A stretch of DNA of 64,000 nt from CAYRPN01 sp964426135 (lineage in GTDB: Bacteria > Planctomycetota > Phycisphaerae > Phycisphaerales > Phycisphaeraceae): NCBI GenBank assembly GCA_964426135.1, contig CAYRPN010000010.1, positions 11,055 to 75,054 of the forward strand. The letters run 5' to 3'. This document shows positions 34,308-43,933 of this stretch, piece by piece. The position numbers and the translations under genes were made by a program. Within the stretch, counting starts at the first letter, position 1; every line of letters begins with the position of its first letter. Under the pieces are notes generated by a model, which was given only the letters and a program-made list of their open reading frames with translations, was not told the origin of the DNA and did not search any database.

Positions 34308-34787
34308 TCACTTGCAGGCGACGCCGCACGTGCGCAGGTGGCCCATCACCGCGTCTTTCATCGCCATGGCGGTGACCAGTTCCTCGATGACGACGGCATC
34401 GGCGCCGGCTGCCTTGGCGGCCAGGCCCTGGCTGACGAAATTGGTGCGCACCGCGATGTACAGGTGCGGCGCCAGCTTCCGCGCCGCGGCACACGCCCGG
34501 ACGGAATCCGCCTCGTCCGGCATCGACAGGACCAGCGCGCTGGCGGTCGCAACTCCCGCTGCCGCCAGCACCGCCGGATCGCACGCATCGCCCAGCATCG
34601 CCCGCCGGCCGAGTTGCTGCTGGGTACGCACGGTGTCGGCGTTCGTCTCGATCACGGTGATCGCAATCCCCGCCGCCGCCATCATGTCCGCCACCACGCG
34701 ACCCACCGGGCCGAAGCCGGCGATGATCGCGGTCCGGCTGGCGGCGGTGGCGCAGTGGTCTTCGTTCTGGACCGGGTTGGAACTCAT
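34308..34787 (-). CDS. TrkA-N (RCK) NAD-binding domain protein
   Basis: A 159-residue Rossmann-fold protein. The dinucleotide-binding motif is GFGPVGRVVADMM, followed by ETNADTV, GDACDP and the SMPDEADSVRACAAARK region, the pattern of RCK/TrkA-N domains that gate potassium channels and transporters. It lacks a channel segment and a TrkA-C domain, so it must act with a separate membrane protein not present here. ATG 34787 is preferred because the longer frame to 34964 overlaps the upstream gene. Confidence 0.8.
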   Translation of the reverse strand: MSSNPVQNEDHCATAASRTAIIAGFGPVGRVVADMMAAAGIAITVIETNADTVRTQQQLGRRAMLGDACDPAVLAAAGVATASALVLSMPDEADSVRACAAARKLAPHLYIAVRTNFVSQGLAAKAAGADAVVIEELVTAMAMKDAVMGHLRTCGVACK

Positions 34788-34821
34788 GGCGGACAGTTGC
34801 TGGGGCAGGCGTGGCAGTGCG

Positions 34822-35604
34822 TCACCGCCGCGCCCGTAGTGCCGCGTAAAGTCTCTCGATCCGCCGGTGTTCACGCCAGTCGGATTTGACAATGAGCAGG
34901 CCGTCCAGTTCACGCAGAGACGAAACCGCACCGCCGTAGGCCGCCCACTCCGAGGAAATGCCAACGGTGTCCTGAATCATTGTCGTCAGGTTTTCGATCA
35001 TCTCTTCGCGCGTCATGCCGACATAGGGCGTTGCGGATGGGCGAATCAGAGGTTCCTTTGACGGCACGTATACGGGTGGGGCGTTGCCGCTGGGCCTGGA
35101 TGAATCTCGCACTGGTTCGGACGCCAACCCGATCAGAAAATCCCGGATGTCATAAACGCGCGTCACGGTGTTCTTCAACAGGTCCCGGCGCGTCGAGAAC
35201 TTCACCACACCGCGCTCGACGCACCAATCGACTCGCTCCAGCTGCGCCGCCGACTCGGCTTGTTCCGCGAGAAGTTTCAAGAAGACGCCGGCAGGCACCT
35301 GACGGAGTGATAGGTTCACAGGAAGATTCTGCTCGGCGCCCGTCGCCTCCAGCGCCGTCCAGTTCACGATCATGTTCACGTCCGCCAACTCGCGCCAGGC
35401 CGCCAATGCCGAGAACAACTTCGCCTCGTCGAGCGTCAGATCGATCGGCTGCTCCAGTTTCCGCATCACTTCCAGGCTGGCCGGATCGTCGTCATACCAC
35501 ACATCTTCGTTGGTGGTGACCGCAGGCGAAATGTGCGAGACAGCGCAGCCGACGAATTCGCCAAGTGGGCACGCCAACGCAAGTAGAAGGAAGAATCGTG
35601 TCAT
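34822..35604 (-). CDS. Putative lipoprotein with secretin/TonB short-N-terminal-like domains
   Basis: A 260-residue protein. It begins with a signal peptide ending in a lipobox-like FVGC near residue 20. The segments IDLTLDEAKLFSALAAWREL, VNLSLRQVPAGVFLKLLAEQ and YDIRDFL resemble the ordered beta-alpha-beta units found at the N-termini of secretins and TonB receptors (STN-like). It has no pore domain. It may belong to an envelope complex encoded elsewhere. ATG 35604 fits the signal peptide better than the start at 35694. Confidence 0.6.
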   Translation of the reverse strand: MTRFFLLLALACPLGEFVGCAVSHISPAVTTNEDVWYDDDPASLEVMRKLEQPIDLTLDEAKLFSALAAWRELADVNMIVNWTALEATGAEQNLPVNLSLRQVPAGVFLKLLAEQAESAAQLERVDWCVERGVVKFSTRRDLLKNTVTRVYDIRDFLIGLASEPVRDSSRPSGNAPPVYVPSKEPLIRPSATPYVGMTREEMIENLTTMIQDTVGISSEWAAYGGAVSSLRELDGLLIVKSDWREHRRIERLYAALRARR

Positions 35605-35923
35605 GGCGGAACCCAGCAGAATCGAAGCTCTGTGAAGTGTGCCGGTTTGCAGTCGGGTCGAGAATGCGGACTCATCTACCAAGGCAGGTAACAACTGAGA
35701 AACGCCACAAACTTGAATTGATGGTCCTACCGTTCATCTCCGATTGTCGCTTCCTCTTGCTTCAATTCCAAGCTCATCTAAACGTCGACTTCTGATCACT
35801 GTCCTTTGTCCTCAATCCTCTGGCGTCTGACCGATGTTTCCTCCCTCCTCGCTCCCATTCCCTTCCTCTCTGCCTTTCCGATCTCGGTGCTCTCGGTGTC
35901 TCGGTGGTCAAACTCTTCTTGTT
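35605..35923. other. Gap with CTCGGTGTCTCGGTGG repeats
   Basis: No gene is supported. The right part (about 35796-35925) is pyrimidine-rich with CTGTCCTTTGTCCTC, CTCCCATTCCCTTCC and tandem CTCGGTG units, another low-complexity repeat tract, here with only one arm visible. Confidence 0.5.
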
Positions 35924-36850
35924 TTACTTCGCCGCCAGCAGGCTCTTGGCCGCAGCCGCCAGCGCGGCGTGATGCTCCGTGTCGAGATTGGAAAGCAGCG
36001 GCAGGATCGGTCCCGTGTCCGCGATGCCCGCCAGACGCACCGCTTCGTGCAGCACGCGGATTGGACTGTGGGCGTTGCGGAGATCTTCCAGAGGCTTGAA
36101 CACGCCGCGGATGCGCTCCGCCTCGGTCCAGTCGCTGCGCTTCATTGCGGCGTGCATCGTCGCGGACAAACCGGGGTTGACGCACACGCAACCGCTGGTG
36201 AATCCGCCGAGTTTGAAATCGCGCAGATGCACGATCGCCGGCTGCTCGCCGATGCCGCTCATGACCATCTTCGGATCGACGAGCGAGACGAGCTTGGAGA
36301 GATACGGATCATTGGCTGTGGCGTCCGGGGGCACCGGGGGACGGACGATCGCGTACTTGATCACGCCGATGAGTTTGTCCTTGACGAGGCGGGCGGCGCC
36401 CTCGGGCGTGATGTAGTTGAGGTCCTTGATGTAAAGCACCGCCGGCTTGCCCGCCGCCTCGACGAACTTCCGCACGCCGGTCTCGACTCCCGCCGGCGTG
36501 GCGGCGAACACGGCCGGCAGCACCATGGCCGTGGCGAAGGGCGATGCACGCAGCGCGCGGGCCTGGTCCATCATCTTGCCGTAGTCGGGGCCGACGGAGG
36601 GAATGATCGTCGTGCCGGGGCCGGCGGCCTCGGCGAGGAACGCGAGCAGCGATTCGAACTCGCTGACGCCCATGTTGTAGAGATTCGCGTTGCCGCCATA
36701 GAGCAGCGTGGTCACGCCGCCGGCCTCGATGTGGCGGATGAGCTTGGTGTTCTCGGCGCGGTTGAGCGTGAGGTCGGCGTGCCGGCAGAGAGGCGGGACG
36801 GCGACGACGGATTTCGTGAGCAGGGCGGGCGTGACGGCGGTGGTGTTCAT
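35924..36850 (-). CDS. DapA/NAL-family aldolase-like protein
   Basis: A 308-residue (beta/alpha)8 enzyme of the dihydrodipicolinate synthase / N-acetylneuraminate lyase family. The Schiff-base Lys is K165 in LIGVIKYAIVR and the assisting Tyr is Y140 in AVLYIKDLN; GGNANLYNMGVSEFESLL replaces the usual GTTGE-type loop, so the substrate is unusual. With an IlvD/Edd dehydratase, GntP-type permease and FAH-family enzyme nearby it probably splits or dehydrates a 2-keto-3-deoxy sugar acid (inference). It follows the ThuA gene by 33 bases on the same strand, so they form an operon. Confidence 0.82.
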   Translation of the reverse strand: MNTTAVTPALLTKSVVAVPPLCRHADLTLNRAENTKLIRHIEAGGVTTLLYGGNANLYNMGVSEFESLLAFLAEAAGPGTTIIPSVGPDYGKMMDQARALRASPFATAMVLPAVFAATPAGVETGVRKFVEAAGKPAVLYIKDLNYITPEGAARLVKDKLIGVIKYAIVRPPVPPDATANDPYLSKLVSLVDPKMVMSGIGEQPAIVHLRDFKLGGFTSGCVCVNPGLSATMHAAMKRSDWTEAERIRGVFKPLEDLRNAHSPIRVLHEAVRLAGIADTGPILPLLSNLDTEHHAALAAAAKSLLAAK

Positions 36851-36883
36851 AGGCGACGCATGATATCGAGCGAAACAGGGCTG

Positions 36884-37867
36884 CTACTTCTTCCCCTTCG
36901 GATCCAGATTCGCATCCAGATCTTCCTTCGTCACCTTCGACTCGACACCGTCCTTGGGCACTTCCGCGTGGCTGATCCAGACGAGTGCGTTGAGGACGAC
37001 CTTGCGGAACTCGTCATTGCCCCAGTTGTCGTGGAAGTGCCCGCCGGTGAAGCCGAACGCGCGGGCGTGGATCGCGCCGGCGTCCTTGCTGGCTGCGTCA
37101 CCAGCCTTGCTTGCCTCTTCGCGTCCGATCGCGCGCTGCGTCGCCCACATCATCGCTTCGTCGCGGCCCTTCGCCTCCTGAATGTGCTTGTACGGCCCGC
37201 GCGGATAGACATACGGCCCGTCGCGCACCTGGTCGCTGGGCTTGGCGACAAGAATGGGCCAGAACTTGAAATCGCCCTCGGTCGAAGCCTTGTCGCCGCT
37301 GAGGCCATCGGCGAAGCGCATGTTGAAGTACCACTCGTCCTTGATCGTGAACGGCTTGACGCCGCGGGTGATCGCATGATCGGGGAACGTCGTGAACTTC
37401 GGCTCCCACATCGGATTGCAGGAGAACATGTGCTCGTAGTGCCCGCCCATCCAGCGTTTGAACTGCTCGCCCGCCTGCGCCGGAACGATCTCGACGCCGT
37501 AGTGCATGAAGCCCAGGCCCACGCCCTTCTTCGCCCAGCCGTCGATGATCGGCAGGCGCTTGCCGTTGTCTTTGACGGCCTCGTGATTGGGCCCGCCGTC
37601 CATGTAGAAGACGACGGCACTGGCGCCGTCGAAGATGCTTTCATCCTTGGGCCAGCCGTTGAGAATGACCTCGACCTTGACGTCTTTGAAATCCTTGAGC
37701 GACTTGGCGAGCAGTTGCGCGCCCGCGTTGAACTCATGCATGCGCGGCGGATGCGAGGGCTTGCCGGCGAGTAGCACGAGTTTCTTCGGCGCGGCGTCGG
37801 CGGCGACGGTGGGCAGCGTGGCGAGCGAAACGATTAGAAGGAGAACGGTGGTGAAGATGCGGGGCAT
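36884..37867 (-). CDS. Exported ThuA-domain protein
   Basis: A 327-residue protein with a signal peptide (residues 1-22) and a ThuA fold, related to class I glutamine amidotransferases and named after trehalose utilisation. Typical are KKLVLLAGKPSHPPRMHEF near the start, GLGFMHYGVE in the middle, and TGGHFHDNW near the end. Such proteins are widespread in planctomycetes in sugar-degrading clusters; the reaction is not established. ATG 37867 has GAGG 5 bases upstream. Confidence 0.85.
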   Translation of the reverse strand: MPRIFTTVLLLIVSLATLPTVAADAAPKKLVLLAGKPSHPPRMHEFNAGAQLLAKSLKDFKDVKVEVILNGWPKDESIFDGASAVVFYMDGGPNHEAVKDNGKRLPIIDGWAKKGVGLGFMHYGVEIVPAQAGEQFKRWMGGHYEHMFSCNPMWEPKFTTFPDHAITRGVKPFTIKDEWYFNMRFADGLSGDKASTEGDFKFWPILVAKPSDQVRDGPYVYPRGPYKHIQEAKGRDEAMMWATQRAIGREEASKAGDAASKDAGAIHARAFGFTGGHFHDNWGNDEFRKVVLNALVWISHAEVPKDGVESKVTKEDLDANLDPKGKK

Positions 37868-37918
37868 GGGAACCTCGTGAAAGCGGATCGACACATGGTA
37901 TCAGCGGGCAGCCGCGCC

Positions 37919-38018
37919 TTGGTTTAGCCGTCGAGCATTGCTCGACGCGGGCAATCGGTTCGTCATGGATTTGCCGTGTGCGGGAAGGTGACGCCGAGCG
38001 AGGCTCGGCGGCTAAACG
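37919..38018. repeat. GTTTAGCCG / CGGCTAAAC element
   Basis: Ends GTTTAGCCG and CGGCTAAAC are inverted. Each arm has its own small hairpin: CGTCGAGC/GCTCGACG and CCGAGC/GCTCGG. It lies between the dehydratase and ThuA genes. Confidence 0.75.
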
Positions 38019-38040
38019 GGGAAACACGCGCGACCGCGCA

Positions 38041-39993
38041 TCAATGAATCTCCGGCTCGCGGGTCGTTCCAGGTTTGTCTAGGAAATCGAAATCGCAGCC
38101 CAGGTGCGCCTGCGTGACATGCTTGAGGAACAGTTCGCCGTAGCCGCGCTCGTAGCGCGGGGTCTGCGGTTGCCACGCGGCGCGGCGCTGGGCGAGCTCC
38201 GCGTCGGTCACGTGCAGCGTCAGCGTGCGGGCCGGTGCGTTGAGTTCGATCAGGTCGCCATCGCGCACCAGGGCGATGGGGCCGCCGGCGGCGCTTTCGG
38301 GCGAGACGTGCAGCACGCAGGCGCCGTAGCTGGTGCCGGACATGCGGGCGTCGCTGATGCGGAGCATGTCGCGCACGCCTTGTTTCAAGAGCTTTTTCGG
38401 AATGGGAAGCTGGCCCCATTCGGGCATGCCCGGAGCGCCCAGCGGGCCGGCGGATTGCAGGACGAGCACGCTGTCAGGCGTGACGGGCAGGGCTTCGTCG
38501 TCGATGCGTTTCTCCAGATCGTTGTAATCGCGAAAGACGATGGCGGGGCCTCGGTGCGTGAGCAGGCGTTTCTCGGCGGCAGTGACCTTGATCACCGCGC
38601 CATCGGGCGCGAGGTTACCGCGAAGAACGAACGTGCCGCCCTCGGCAGCGAGTGCGTTGTCGCGCGGGCGGATGACGTCGTCGTTGAAGACGGGAGCGAA
38701 GGACGCGGCAGGGGGGTTCTGACTCCCCTCCCTCTTAGGGAGGGGCTGGGGGAGGGTCGGGCGAACGGTGTCGTGGGAAGTTGCGTCGCGCGACTTGCCA
38801 GCTGCGAGGTTGTTGGTTGTTTGCGTCATCTGATCCGAGGCGCGAGCAGTCTGTGCGTCCAACCCTCCCCCAGCCCCTCCCTGTCCCCCGGTAGAGAGAG
38901 GGGAGTCGGAAGCCTCGTCGATCAGATTCTCGCCCAGTGTCGCGCCGTTCACCGTCACGCAACTGAGATTCAAGAGATCGGGCATACGTCCCATCAACCC
39001 GCGCAATCCGCCGGCGTAATGAAAATCCTCCATCAAGTATTTGCCCGACGGACGCAGGTTGGCGAGCCACGGCGTCCTCCGCGAAACCTCATCAAAACGC
39101 GACAGGTCCAACTCCACGCCCGCGCGGCGAGCCATGGCGAGCAGATGAATGATCGCATTGGTGGAGCCGCCGATCGCCATGTCGATGGTGATGGCGTTGT
39201 CGAACGCGGCAGGCGTGAGGATGTCGCGCGGCTTCAGGTCCTCCCACACCATGGCCACGATGCGCCGACCGCACGCGCTGGCGAGGCGCGCGTGATTGGA
39301 GTCGACCGCCGGGATGCTCGCGGCCCCCGGCAGCGTCAGGCCCAGCGCCTCGGCGATGCACGCCATCGTCGCGGCCGTGCCCATCGTCATGCACACGCCC
39401 GGCGAGCGCGCGATGCCGTCCTCCAACTCGCACCACGCTCCGTCGCACATGCGCCCCGCGCGGCGCTCAGCCCAGTATTTCCACACGTCGCTGCCGCTGC
39501 CCAAAGTCGTGCCGCGCCAGTTGCCGCGCAGCATCGGACCGGCGGGCAGAAAGATCGCCGGGATATTCATCGTGGTGGCACCCATGATGAGCGCGGGCAC
39601 CGTCTTGTCACAGCCGCCCATCAGCACCGCGCCATCCACCGGGTGACAGCGCAGCACCTCCTCGACCTCCATCGCCAGCAGGTTGCGATAGAGCATCGTC
39701 GTGGGCTTCATGAACATCTCGCTGAGCGACATGACCGGAATCTCGACGGGGAATCCGCCCGCCTGCCAGACGCCGCGCTTCACTTCCTCCACGCGCTCTT
39801 TGAAATGCGTGTGACAGGTGTTCAGATCGCTCCACGTGTTGAGAATCGCGATGACCGGTTTGTCCTTGAAATCCTCGGCGGCGTAGCCCATCTGCTTGGC
39901 GCGCGAACGATGGCCGAAGCCGCGCACGGTGTCCGGCGCGAACCAGCGGGCGGAGCGGAGGTCGGCAGGGGATTTGCAGCGTGGAATTGACAT
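38041..39993 (-). CDS. IlvD/Edd-family dehydratase with in-frame palindromic insert
   Basis: A 650-residue Fe-S dehydratase of the dihydroxy-acid / sugar-acid family. Family marks are WSDLNTCHTHFKERVEEVK, MGGCDKTVPALIMGA with the cluster Cys, GVCMTMGTAATM, IGGSTNAIIHLLA, and GNLAPDGAVIK near the end. The neighbours favour a sugar acid (pentonate or similar) over branched-chain amino-acid synthesis (inference). Residues about 362-424 are coded by a palindromic element (38722-38906) inserted between NGATLGENL and VIRPRDNALAAEGG, where the family has only a few residues. ATG 39993 is used; the frame before it is repeat sequence. Confidence 0.88.
   Translation of the reverse strand: MSIPRCKSPADLRSARWFAPDTVRGFGHRSRAKQMGYAAEDFKDKPVIAILNTWSDLNTCHTHFKERVEEVKRGVWQAGGFPVEIPVMSLSEMFMKPTTMLYRNLLAMEVEEVLRCHPVDGAVLMGGCDKTVPALIMGATTMNIPAIFLPAGPMLRGNWRGTTLGSGSDVWKYWAERRAGRMCDGAWCELEDGIARSPGVCMTMGTAATMACIAEALGLTLPGAASIPAVDSNHARLASACGRRIVAMVWEDLKPRDILTPAAFDNAITIDMAIGGSTNAIIHLLAMARRAGVELDLSRFDEVSRRTPWLANLRPSGKYLMEDFHYAGGLRGLMGRMPDLLNLSCVTVNGATLGENLIDEASDSPLSTGGQGGAGGGLDAQTARASDQMTQTTNNLAAGKSRDATSHDTVRPTLPQPLPKREGSQNPPAASFAPVFNDDVIRPRDNALAAEGGTFVLRGNLAPDGAVIKVTAAEKRLLTHRGPAIVFRDYNDLEKRIDDEALPVTPDSVLVLQSAGPLGAPGMPEWGQLPIPKKLLKQGVRDMLRISDARMSGTSYGACVLHVSPESAAGGPIALVRDGDLIELNAPARTLTLHVTDAELAQRRAAWQPQTPRYERGYGELFLKHVTQAHLGCDFDFLDKPGTTREPEIH
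38722..38906. repeat. CTCCCCTCCCTCTTAGGGAGG palindromic element inside a gene
   Basis: Left arm CTCCCCTCCCTCTTAGGG and AGGGGCTGGGGGAGGGT; right arm ACCCTCCCCCAGCCCCTCCC with GAGAGAGGGGAG. Translated in the gene as TLPQPLPKREGS among others. The same family is at 49533-49683 and 63615-63807. Confidence 0.92.
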
Positions 39994-40010
39994 GGCGACA
40001 AGTTCGTAGG

Positions 40011-40250
40011 TTAGCGGTCGGGCCGAGTCTGCCGGTGGACGATGCCCACCCGTGGAGGAATGACGAATGACAAATGACGGAATGTCTAATGAATGACGAA
40101 TGTCCAATGACCAATGACCAATGGCGGATTCGATACGGGTATGCACACTGACGTGGGTGGCAGTCGCGATGCCTTGCCATTTGGCATTCGCACACTCGTC
40201 ATTCGGCATTCATTCGACATTCCGTCATTCGACATTCGTCATTGTCCCGT
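40011..40250. repeat. TTAGCGGTCGGGCC element with AATGACG repeats (one terminal arm)
   Basis: The left end, TTAGCGGTCGGGCCGAGTC (40011-40029), matches 41877. Next come AATGACGAATGAC-type repeats whose right half (CATTCGTCATT units to 40250) is the complement. The right terminal arm is absent. It separates the divergent dehydratase and permease genes. Confidence 0.85.
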
Positions 40251-40292
40251 CCCCATGTTATCGTCGCCGTGATCGCGTCGGGACGGTTCCGC

Positions 40293-41771
<1,479 letters not shown>

Positions 41772-41780
41772 GGTTCGCGG

Positions 41781-41878
41781 TCGTTCAGGAACAACATCGC
41801 ATGTGGGACGACTTTCCAAGTCGTCCGGCTGGGAGCGAAGCGATTCGAATCTGCGGAGTTAGTCTTGCACGGCTCCTT
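41781..41878 (-). repeat. Dispersed 100-bp palindromic repeat, copy 3 (inverted)
   Basis: Reverse complement of copies 1 and 2: GGACGACTTTCCAAGTCGTCC-type hairpin, CGATTCGAATC and the end TTGCACGGCTCCTTAG. The other end is decayed (GTTCAGGAACAACATCG). It directly abuts the TTAGCGG element. Confidence 0.87.
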
Positions 41879-42123
41879 AGCGGTCGGGCCGAGTCGGCGA
41901 GGCCCACCTGTGAGGCAAATGACAAATGACGAATATCGAATATCGAATATCGAATGTCGAATGTCGAATGTCGAATGTCGAATGAGGACGCTGTCGCTCA
42001 GACGTGTTCCTTCGTCATTTGAATTTCGTCATTCGACATTGATTCGACATTCCGTCATTTGGCATTCGTCATTGGCCTCACGGGTGGGCCTCGTCCCCCG
42101 GTGGACTCGGCCCGACCGCTAAC
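41877..42123. repeat. TTAGCGGTCGGGCC element, complete copy
   Basis: Terminal inverted repeats TTAGCGGTCGGGCCGAGTC and GACTCGGCCCGACCGCTAA, with inner arms GCGAGGCCCACCTGTGAGGC and GCCTCACGGGTGGGCCTCGT. Between them are tandem CGAATAT and CGAATGT heptamers and their complements. Confidence 0.92.
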
Positions 42124-42196
42124 CGGCGGAGTTGTTCTTGCACAATCGGGCGTTCACTCGCTACTCTCATCTCACTCATTCAAACAAGGAGTTCCC

Positions 42197-42607
42197 ATGA
42201 TTCGCGCACTGGCTCTGCTGACCGTACTCGCCATCTTCGCCGGCTGCCAGGCCGCCGGCACCTGCGACACCTGCGACACCTGCGAGGACACGGGCCACAT
42301 CGGTCACCTGCGGCACGTGGTGCTCTTCAAGTTCAAAGCGGGCACAACACCGGAGAAGATCGCAGAGATCGAGAAGGCGTTTGCGGAACTGCCCAAGAAG
42401 ATTTCCGCGATCGTCGATTTCGAGTGGGGCACGAACAACAGTCCCGAGGGCCACGATCAGGGCTACACGCACTGCTTCCTTGTCACGTTCAAGGACGCGA
42501 AGGGCCGGGAGATTTATCTGCCGCACCCGGATCACAAGAAATTCGTCGAGCTGGCGGGGCCGCATTTTGAAGCGGTGCATGTGGTGGATTACGTGGCGAA
42601 GAAGTGA
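42197..42607 (+). CDS. Lipoprotein with a Dabb (stress-responsive A/B barrel) domain
   Basis: A 136-residue protein. The signal peptide ends in the lipobox FAGC; a Cys-rich stretch, GTCDTCDTCEDTG, follows and might bind metal. The Dabb domain starts LRHVVLFKFKAGTTPEKIAE and ends with HKKFVELAGPHF and VVDYV. These ferredoxin-like dimers have been linked to stress and polyketide cyclisation; here the function is unknown. AAGGAG lies 5 bases before ATG 42197. The longer frame to 42059 is repeat. Confidence 0.85.
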   Translation: MIRALALLTVLAIFAGCQAAGTCDTCDTCEDTGHIGHLRHVVLFKFKAGTTPEKIAEIEKAFAELPKKISAIVDFEWGTNNSPEGHDQGYTHCFLVTFKDAKGREIYLPHPDHKKFVELAGPHFEAVHVVDYVAKK

Positions 42608-42718
42608 GGAAGAAAAGAGACGAAGGGACAGAGGGACAGAGGGACGAAGGGACGAGGGGGAAGAGACGAAGAGAGAAAGAGACGAAGAGAGAAAGAGACG
42701 AAGAGATTGCGCGAAGAA
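42608..42718 (+). repeat. Purine-only GACGAAGAGA / GGGACAGA tandem tract
   Basis: More than 100 bases consist almost only of G, A and C on the plus strand, with tandem GGGACAGA, GGGACGAA and AGAGACGAAGAG units. It occupies the space before the FAH-family gene. Confidence 0.85.
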
Positions 42719-42724
42719 CGGACG

Positions 42725-43624
42725 ATGCTTCTTCGTTTAGCGGATGCACCGCAGGTGCCTGTTCGGTTGGGCAACCACGCCATGATTCTCTTCAACACCA
42801 CCGCCGGCCCCGTCGTTCAGCACCGCGGCGCGCACTTCGCGCTGCCGGGGTTCACGTGGGAACAATTGGTCAACAGCGACAGTCTGGCGGCGGACCTCAC
42901 GTTTCGATTGAGCGACGCAACCGCGACCGCCATTGCCGCGCCCGCCGCCTCCGCGCTGCTGCCGCCCATCGGCGATCGCCAGGAACTCTGGGCAGCGGGC
43001 GTCACTTATTACCGCAGCCGCACCGCGCGGATGGAGGAGGCGGACACCTCCGGCGGCGGCGGGGCGAGTTTTTACGACAAGGTTTACCACGCGGAGCGGC
43101 CGGAGCTTTTCATGAAAGCGACGCCGCACCGCGTCGTCGGCACGGGGCAGGCGATGCACCTGCGCCGTGATTCGAAGTGGATGGTGCCTGAGCCGGAGTT
43201 GACGCTGGTGGTCACGCGCACGGGCAAGATCATCGGCTACACCATCGGCAACGATCTTTCGTGTCGCGATATCGAAGGCGAGAATCCCCTGTACCTGCCG
43301 CAGGCGAAGACGTTCGACCGCTGCGCGGCACTGGGGCCTGGGATTCTGGTCAGCGATCAGGCGCTGCCGGCGACGACGCAGATCACGGTGGCGATTTCGC
43401 GCGGCGGGCAGCAGGTGTTCGCCGGCGCGACGGATTTGTCGCAACTGAAAAAATCACCGCAGCAGCTCGTGTCGTATCTATTCCGCGACAACGCCTTCCC
43501 TCAAGGTGTCTTGCTGCTGACAGGCACGGGCGTGGTGCCGCCGAATGATTTCACGCTGCGCGTGGGCGACGTGGTGCGCATCGAGATCGATGGCATTGGG
43601 ACGCTGGTCAATGCGATGGATTGA
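42725..43624 (+). CDS. Fumarylacetoacetate hydrolase (FAH) family protein
   Basis: A 299-residue enzyme of the FAH superfamily. Metal-binding and active-site marks are VPEPELTLVVT, GYTIGNDLSCRDIEGENPLY, QAKTFDRCAALGP and the C-terminal GTGVVPPNDFTLRVGDVVRI. With the GntP permease and dehydratase nearby it may be a 2-keto-3-deoxy-pentonate dehydratase or diketo-acid hydrolase, as in some FAH members (inference). ATG 42725 is used; the earlier TTG 42707 lies in the purine repeat. It is in line with the Dabb gene but 118 bases away. Confidence 0.83.
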   Translation: MLLRLADAPQVPVRLGNHAMILFNTTAGPVVQHRGAHFALPGFTWEQLVNSDSLAADLTFRLSDATATAIAAPAASALLPPIGDRQELWAAGVTYYRSRTARMEEADTSGGGGASFYDKVYHAERPELFMKATPHRVVGTGQAMHLRRDSKWMVPEPELTLVVTRTGKIIGYTIGNDLSCRDIEGENPLYLPQAKTFDRCAALGPGILVSDQALPATTQITVAISRGGQQVFAGATDLSQLKKSPQQLVSYLFRDNAFPQGVLLLTGTGVVPPNDFTLRVGDVVRIEIDGIGTLVNAMD

Positions 43625-43702
43625 TCGCGTCGTGGCGCCCAGGGTTGGCGCTGAGCGCGGCACTGCGGCGGACCTGCGTGCCGCGGCTAAACGCAGACCA
43701 TC

Positions 43703-43834
43703 TCACTTCGCCGCCGGTGCCGCCGCCGCCTTTTCACGGGCCTTCTGGCGCTTCTTGCTGGCACGGGGCCGGCTCTTGCCGAAGCTCTTGGCGCGAATCT
43801 TGCCTTTACGGGAACGTTGGTCACCTTTACCCAC
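43703..43834 (-). CDS. 30S ribosomal protein bTHX
   Basis: A 43-residue, very basic protein reading MGKGDQRSRKGKIRAKSFGK then SRPRASKKRQKAREK. The GKGDxRxRKGKI...SFGKxRPR pattern is that of bTHX (Thx), a small peptide that stabilises the 30S head. The C-terminal Ala/Lys tail is longer than in Thermus. The start is GTG 43834 with AGGAG about 8 bases upstream. It is divergent from mlaE. Too short for usual gene cut-offs, but the match is specific. Confidence 0.85.
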   Translation of the reverse strand: MGKGDQRSRKGKIRAKSFGKSRPRASKKRQKAREKAAAAPAAK

Positions 43835-43933
43835 TGTGCGACTCCTGACAAAAAGTTAGTGCGAATCGAAGAACGCCAGACTAACGAGATGCGGCGGCAG
43901 GTCAAACCGGGGCGAACTCGTTAATCTGTCCTC

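Noticed and set aside
35834..37774. 646-codon plus-strand frame
   Set aside because: Antisense to DapA-like and ThuA genes, both of which have clear motifs and signal peptides.
38104..39990. 628-codon plus-strand frame
   Set aside because: Antisense shadow of the IlvD/Edd dehydratase.
39994..40209. Longer N-terminus for the IlvD/Edd protein
   Set aside because: The extra 72 codons are translated from the AATGACG palindromic element and are not family-like.
41935..41985. CGAATAT/CGAATGT tandem repeats as a possible CRISPR or iteron array
   Set aside because: Heptamers without spacers, enclosed in a palindrome with fixed terminal arms; no replication gene is adjacent.
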